A stretch of DNA of 64,000 nt, from the NCBI GenBank assembly GCA_040772845.1, contig JAXGXG010000001.1, positions 4,030,001 through 4,094,000 of the forward strand. The letters are read 5' to 3'. This document shows positions 60,901-64,000 of the stretch, piece by piece. The translations under genes were made by a program, and so were the position numbers. The DNA comes from PWXP01 sp040772845 (GTDB taxonomy: Bacteria; Planctomycetota; Planctomycetia; Pirellulales; Thermoguttaceae). A model generated the notes under the pieces. The model was not told the origin of the DNA. It ran no database searches and saw only the letters and a program-made list of their open reading frames with translations. Position 1 is the first letter of the stretch, and every line of letters starts with the position of its first letter.

Positions 60901-63900
60901 CGAGACAGCTCGACACGAATGTACTGATAGACATCGTGTTGTCTCATAAGGAGCCGGGCAGATACTGGATGGTCATCATGGATGCGCTCGCTGAGAAAGG
61001 CGGCACCTCTCCGGAATGCGCCTCCAGGTTGAGGTCTACGCCCTGGCTGCCAACATGTGGTGGCGCCTTCGTGCAGCCGCAAGACATTATCGACTTGCCG
61101 CACCTTGTGGACGAGGTGGCAAGGCTGGTTGCGGCAAGCCCCAACATCTTCTATGAACCAGGCATGCTGCTCTCGGAACTGCGCGACCACCCAGCGTATC
61201 CCGATGTACGCGACCATACATTTCCTGATGCAGAGACGTCGCTCTCGATGCTGGGCGAATTGCTCGTCGACAATCCCTCGAATCACATCGGCCCCGTTCG
61301 GGCGGATCACTTCCATTCGTGGTGCGATGTTGTCGGTGACGTTCCCGATTCTGTTCTCGGCTGCGCCCCTCTGATCCAGCGCGCCGGTGACCACTATCCG
61401 ATGGCCTCCCCTCGGATATTGGAGCAGCTCGCGAAACCCGCAATATCGTCGGAACGAATAAAGACATTGCTCGCCTACTTCCGTGAGGCGCATCAACGAG
61501 AACGCACCTCGAAGCGAAAAGCTCCTCTTGTTCGTCTTTTCAATGAGTATCTCAGAATAGCGGTGCAGCAGGACGGATATGATGCCGTAGTATGCCGCGA
61601 GGAACTGCCAAACCAGCTAGGCGAGTGGAGATCGTCAGGCGAACTGTGCTGCAAGAACGACGGGGTATCTCAAACTAGCATTGTGGATGTGGGAACCGAA
61701 GAGGCGTTGGCACCCGCGATGCCGACCGTGCTACAGAATCCTGGAATTGGTTCAACCATATGTGGACTGAACGACGGACACGAGCCCGACTGGGCGACCA
61801 TCCAACCTGAACTGGATGCGGCGTCGGAACGCCTACGAGCATACTTCACCTCGTGGCAGGACATAGTCCCGAACGAACAGATTGGCGGCTTTCTCGCTCT
61901 TCTGGGCGATGCGCCGGGGGTTCATGAGCTGGCTCGGCAGTTTCTCGGCAAGAACCGAACCATCGACGAGACGAGGATCAAGTTCGGTCTCCCAAGTATG
62001 AGGGCCGGCAACGAGGTGGAAGACGGGCTTACCATGATGACGAAGCAGCGTGTCGTGGTGGAGCTTGTGCAAGACGCGACGGTATCCGTCCTCAATCTGC
62101 GCGGACAGGTGCTCTTGGCACCCCGAAGCGATTCTCCCCAGAACATTTTCGTCGGCTATGGAAAAAGGAACCACCCATTTCCTCACAGCGTCGTCAACGG
62201 AACCCGCGTGATTTGTTTTCGGCTTAACGTCATCGACCCGCGGCGCCAGAATCCGGCCGACTTGAGTCGATGGCTACGTGATTCGGCCGTGAAGTTCATC
62301 GGAGAAGCCTATAACAGCTACGAGTCTCAAACGACCTTTGCGGCCGCATGGGACGAGCTTTCGGAGAGCGACCAGCTTGACATTAGCATCGCACAGGAGC
62401 GGGTTGTTGAAAACGGCTTTCTGATCCTCGATCAGCTTGGGCTCAGAAGCGATGCGAGAGTCGCGGCTGTGCTAGACAAGTGGGATGCAGCGCAGCGCTT
62501 GTTGGCTGAGCAGCGGGCGGGGTCGGCCTCACGGCACGGCTCACGGAGCCGCAACGCAGATGCTGAAATGCGAGAGGCCAAGTCACAGCTTCGATTGCTC
62601 TTGGAGGATGATTGCGAGGTGCAGGATCGCGTACTTGAGGCCATTCGAGCGCGAATCGGCGAATACTATCAGTACACCAAGGAATCCCTTCCCTTTGAAA
62701 TCTTTCAGAACGCCGACGATGCAAGCGTTGAAATGATCGAGCACTTCGATGTGTCTGAGGAAGCCAGGCAGGCCGCAACGACGTTCCAGGTGTTCACCGG
62801 CCCTTCGATGTTGACACTTGTACATTTCGGGCGGCGAATTAACCAGTATCCTCTGGATAAGCCAGATGTGAGCATGGGATTCGACAATGACCTTTGGCGG
62901 ATGCTGGTTCTCTCGTTGTCCAACAAAGGGCACGGCGGTGGTAAAAGGCATCCGGTTGTTACCGGCAAGTTCGGCTTGGGATTTAAGAGTTCTTATCTGG
63001 TTTCCGGCCGTCCTAGGATTCTGAGCGGGAGACTTGCGTTCGAGGTCGTCGGAGCCATGTACCCACGTCGCCTAATTGGGGAGGAACGATCGTCGATTGA
63101 CGAGTGTCGGGCAGCCCACCTCGGTGGCAATCCACAAGCCACCATCTTGCAGTTACCACTAACCGATGCAACGGATGACGAGGTGTTGCGGACCTTTCGG
63201 TCACTTGCGCACTTAATCGTGGTGTTTGCACGCCGAATCCGATGCTGCATCTTCAACGACGGCGACATCGAGGTGAAATGGGAGCCAAAGGTGCTTCCTG
63301 GCGTTGTCGGGTGCTATACCGGTGTCCTATCACGCGCGACGGAGGCGGTGGGAAACGAGCAACCGACGCGAGCGCTCTTGTTCGAGTCAGGGCACGGCGC
63401 TGCTCTCTTTGTCATCGGGCCACGAACATTTGGTGCTTTTGAAAGCCATGTACCAACAATATGGGTGACCGCGCCCACACTGGAGTCACTAGACCTGGGC
63501 TTTGTCCTTAATGGGCCATTTGCCCTGGACATCGGGCGCGCGCAGCTCGCGCGGGAGTTCGCACAGAACCGAGACATCGCGACTCGCCTGGGGGAGGAGA
63601 TCGGCACGCAGCTTTGCCACTTGTTTGAGAGGTCGACATCGGCCGAAGAGTGGGCGGCACTGGGCAGGGAACTGCGGCTTGCTGCCGACGCGAACCGCTA
63701 TGCGTTCTGGGACTCGCTGTTCAGCCTGATCGGCAACTCTATCGCGAAACGGGCGAACCATGATCAGCCAGCAGACGCCGTCGTGCGCGAGGTGTTTTGG
63801 ACTGCCCCCAACCGTGGCGCAGCGAGGCTTTACTCCACCTGCCGGGCGCTTCCAACGCGATTGCCGGGGAAGTTTGAGCGGCTCGTCTCGGTGGCCGAGA

Positions 63901-64000
63901 TCCGCCATGCTGTCACAGGGATCTTAGCGGACGACCCAGAGGTATTCTCCATCGTCTCCTCCTGGGATTCCTTCCTGGAACACGCGGCACCTGGATCTGT
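57927..64000 (+). CDS. Giant double sacsin-type GHKL ATPase, partial
   Basis: An open frame from ATG 57927 to the window end (over 2,020 codons, 3' end not seen). Two GHKL/HATPase_c modules are recognisable. The N-terminal one: ELVQNADDAGA (38-48), FVVNDGP (73-79) and GKFGLGLKS (104-112). The second: LPFEIFQNADDAS (about 1588-1600) and TGKFGLGFKS (about 1679-1688). These match the sacsin/Hsp90-like N-box, G1 and G2 motifs; the second lacks an obvious DxG box. The 1,450 residues between are helical without known domains. No strong ribosome binding site precedes the ATG; the 77-base gap after the EVE gene is short, so cotranscription is likely. Sacsin-like ATPases recur in bacterial defence islands. 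Confidence 0.85.
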   Translation, partial: MANKGFISSPEAFIRQIRQNLTEGRYTLGNDGFSIVKELVQNADDAGATKLHIGVHDNLSGSDHPLLRSPGLFVVNDGPFEPHDADNLRRFGINTKALDSAKIGKFGLGLKSIFHLCEAFFFLGQAGSGPSARLIADVLNPWSGEHDDGFHPDWDVFSSGDRNRILAALAPFYGNSLCFCLWIPLRQRSQLAGNEPISHFYPGDTLPDWLTSRELPTAIARLLPLLSTLVHVSGWSCGQRGASQTFEVRLGATAQRRQPFEQIRPKSPYLFGGDVAVARPSEQQGEVAFVGVEHNPADTDLAALEKTADWPSDLGRDRETGQAKIIREKAFQHAGVCLSTKQLLPGETGRLSISWAVFLPLGEPEVLPLISAKIEVSLYLHGYFFVDAGRNHPVGLLETDGHSEERGSDEQLRRRWNRRLAKVGTLPLIPRILSRLHLERPPNVRHAEMLDITRAIQTSQFFAAWGPQVCHAEGWACLYAPGCRQSWTLFSATDPVFELPACSEKALPFEVFPALDVLVRNRHITAKDLPRLVPSDAVRSWDRDDVERLFASVPHGILLDEQRADYLVRFLDLLAEYSCLSRHAEAIARIARTGMAHMGMQGAHCDHVRRLIERIPPERRLPIQLAGETGDALFKEINRYDVGVVFVPRDCDATSPGNGRLATDDAVKLLTTLAARQQRTKDAGERESISVLSAQLLQRGHDRDEVLRATADLRLFLAKKCRDKKDTLVTLNELEDSRRQKTLFVSPSPRAYSLQRALSGETVLLISKECFETVFPDDQPSQCTQALVLDTLARSATPILASPADRIELFTSLLGFRVEARQAQTYTKCLRYLLHGEPTQFHTVLPLLVGTPGQSDVWRRVTRISLMRQTAEWRLVDPHFARLLSEDDKESLGIRDIGPASSVALIGDVGPETFRELEPSPVEYSTLLKDIEDDDLCRRMPIHTDLAGTFVAIDQHSYWQSDITVPAGLAASITILRKSENDAAWRRQLVLTRQLDTNVLIDIVLSHKEPGRYWMVIMDALAEKGGTSPECASRLRSTPWLPTCGGAFVQPQDIIDLPHLVDEVARLVAASPNIFYEPGMLLSELRDHPAYPDVRDHTFPDAETSLSMLGELLVDNPSNHIGPVRADHFHSWCDVVGDVPDSVLGCAPLIQRAGDHYPMASPRILEQLAKPAISSERIKTLLAYFREAHQRERTSKRKAPLVRLFNEYLRIAVQQDGYDAVVCREELPNQLGEWRSSGELCCKNDGVSQTSIVDVGTEEALAPAMPTVLQNPGIGSTICGLNDGHEPDWATIQPELDAASERLRAYFTSWQDIVPNEQIGGFLALLGDAPGVHELARQFLGKNRTIDETRIKFGLPSMRAGNEVEDGLTMMTKQRVVVELVQDATVSVLNLRGQVLLAPRSDSPQNIFVGYGKRNHPFPHSVVNGTRVICFRLNVIDPRRQNPADLSRWLRDSAVKFIGEAYNSYESQTTFAAAWDELSESDQLDISIAQERVVENGFLILDQLGLRSDARVAAVLDKWDAAQRLLAEQRAGSASRHGSRSRNADAEMREAKSQLRLLLEDDCEVQDRVLEAIRARIGEYYQYTKESLPFEIFQNADDASVEMIEHFDVSEEARQAATTFQVFTGPSMLTLVHFGRRINQYPLDKPDVSMGFDNDLWRMLVLSLSNKGHGGGKRHPVVTGKFGLGFKSSYLVSGRPRILSGRLAFEVVGAMYPRRLIGEERSSIDECRAAHLGGNPQATILQLPLTDATDDEVLRTFRSLAHLIVVFARRIRCCIFNDGDIEVKWEPKVLPGVVGCYTGVLSRATEAVGNEQPTRALLFESGHGAALFVIGPRTFGAFESHVPTIWVTAPTLESLDLGFVLNGPFALDIGRAQLAREFAQNRDIATRLGEEIGTQLCHLFERSTSAEEWAALGRELRLAADANRYAFWDSLFSLIGNSIAKRANHDQPADAVVREVFWTAPNRGAARLYSTCRALPTRLPGKFERLVSVAEIRHAVTGILADDPEVFSIVSSWDSFLEHAAPGS

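Overview
The window looks like a piece of a GC-rich Planctomycetota genome or a large plasmid-like element from one. The evidence is the gene content: an ECF sigma factor next to a PrsW protease and a zinc-finger/transmembrane Ser/Thr kinase, a SUMF1-like lipoprotein, secreted TPR-like repeat proteins, DUF1257/DUF2997 with a Ycf46-like AAA ATPase, and many small conserved proteins I associate with planctomycete accessory DNA. No rRNA, CRISPR array, integrase or replication origin was recognised.

Layout. 1-5.1 kb: proteins of unknown function and a nitroreductase. 5.5-9.8 kb: a dense array of 28 tRNA genes for 18 amino acids (Cys and Lys missing, no encoded CCA), interrupted by an HNH endonuclease and followed by a YbjN-like protein, a degenerate tRNA and a slipin/SPFH protein. 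Many of the tRNAs depart from the canonical form (C33, missing U8, Leu tRNAs without the long variable arm). 12-19.2 kb: sigma factor, PrsW, kinase and two related secreted repeat proteins, a signalling neighbourhood. 19.4-30.9 kb: a tightly packed minus-strand block of plasmid/phage-like genes (Fe-S PD-(D/E)XK nuclease, low-complexity DNA-metabolism protein, beta-clamp-like protein, WGR protein, several orphans), interrupted by a plus-strand SUMF1 gene. 31.1-39.5 kb: PrcB-like secreted protein, a TIR-HEAT-like protein lying between short direct repeats, a Ycf46-like AAA ATPase gene split in frame by an ISH3/IS4-like insertion sequence (16-bp inverted repeats, 5-bp target duplication), a stand-alone RNA-polymerase alpha-CTD-like protein, DUF2997, DUF1257 and a sigma-like regulator.

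40.1-64 kb is the main discovery region. After a protein with an AcrVA2-like C-terminal motif comes an unbroken plus-strand operon with overlapping start/stop codons: excisionase-type HTH, SAP/HsdR_N-like/N6-adenine methyltransferase, HsdS-like specificity subunit, NERD-pseudokinase-kinase-ATPase giant (PglW-like), unknown 563-aa protein, and a 1845-aa protein with a candidate nuclease motif and a HerA-like ATPase. Order and architecture fit the methylation-associated defence system (MADS; MAD1, 2, 5, 6, 7, 8) without MAD3/MAD4. Directly downstream are a PD-(D/E)XK-EVE fusion and a giant protein, still open at the window edge (over 2,020 codons), with two sacsin-type GHKL ATPase modules. My inference is that these two form an unreported extension of the defence operon: methylation marks self DNA, the kinase/ATPases gate the response, and the EVE nuclease reads modified bases.
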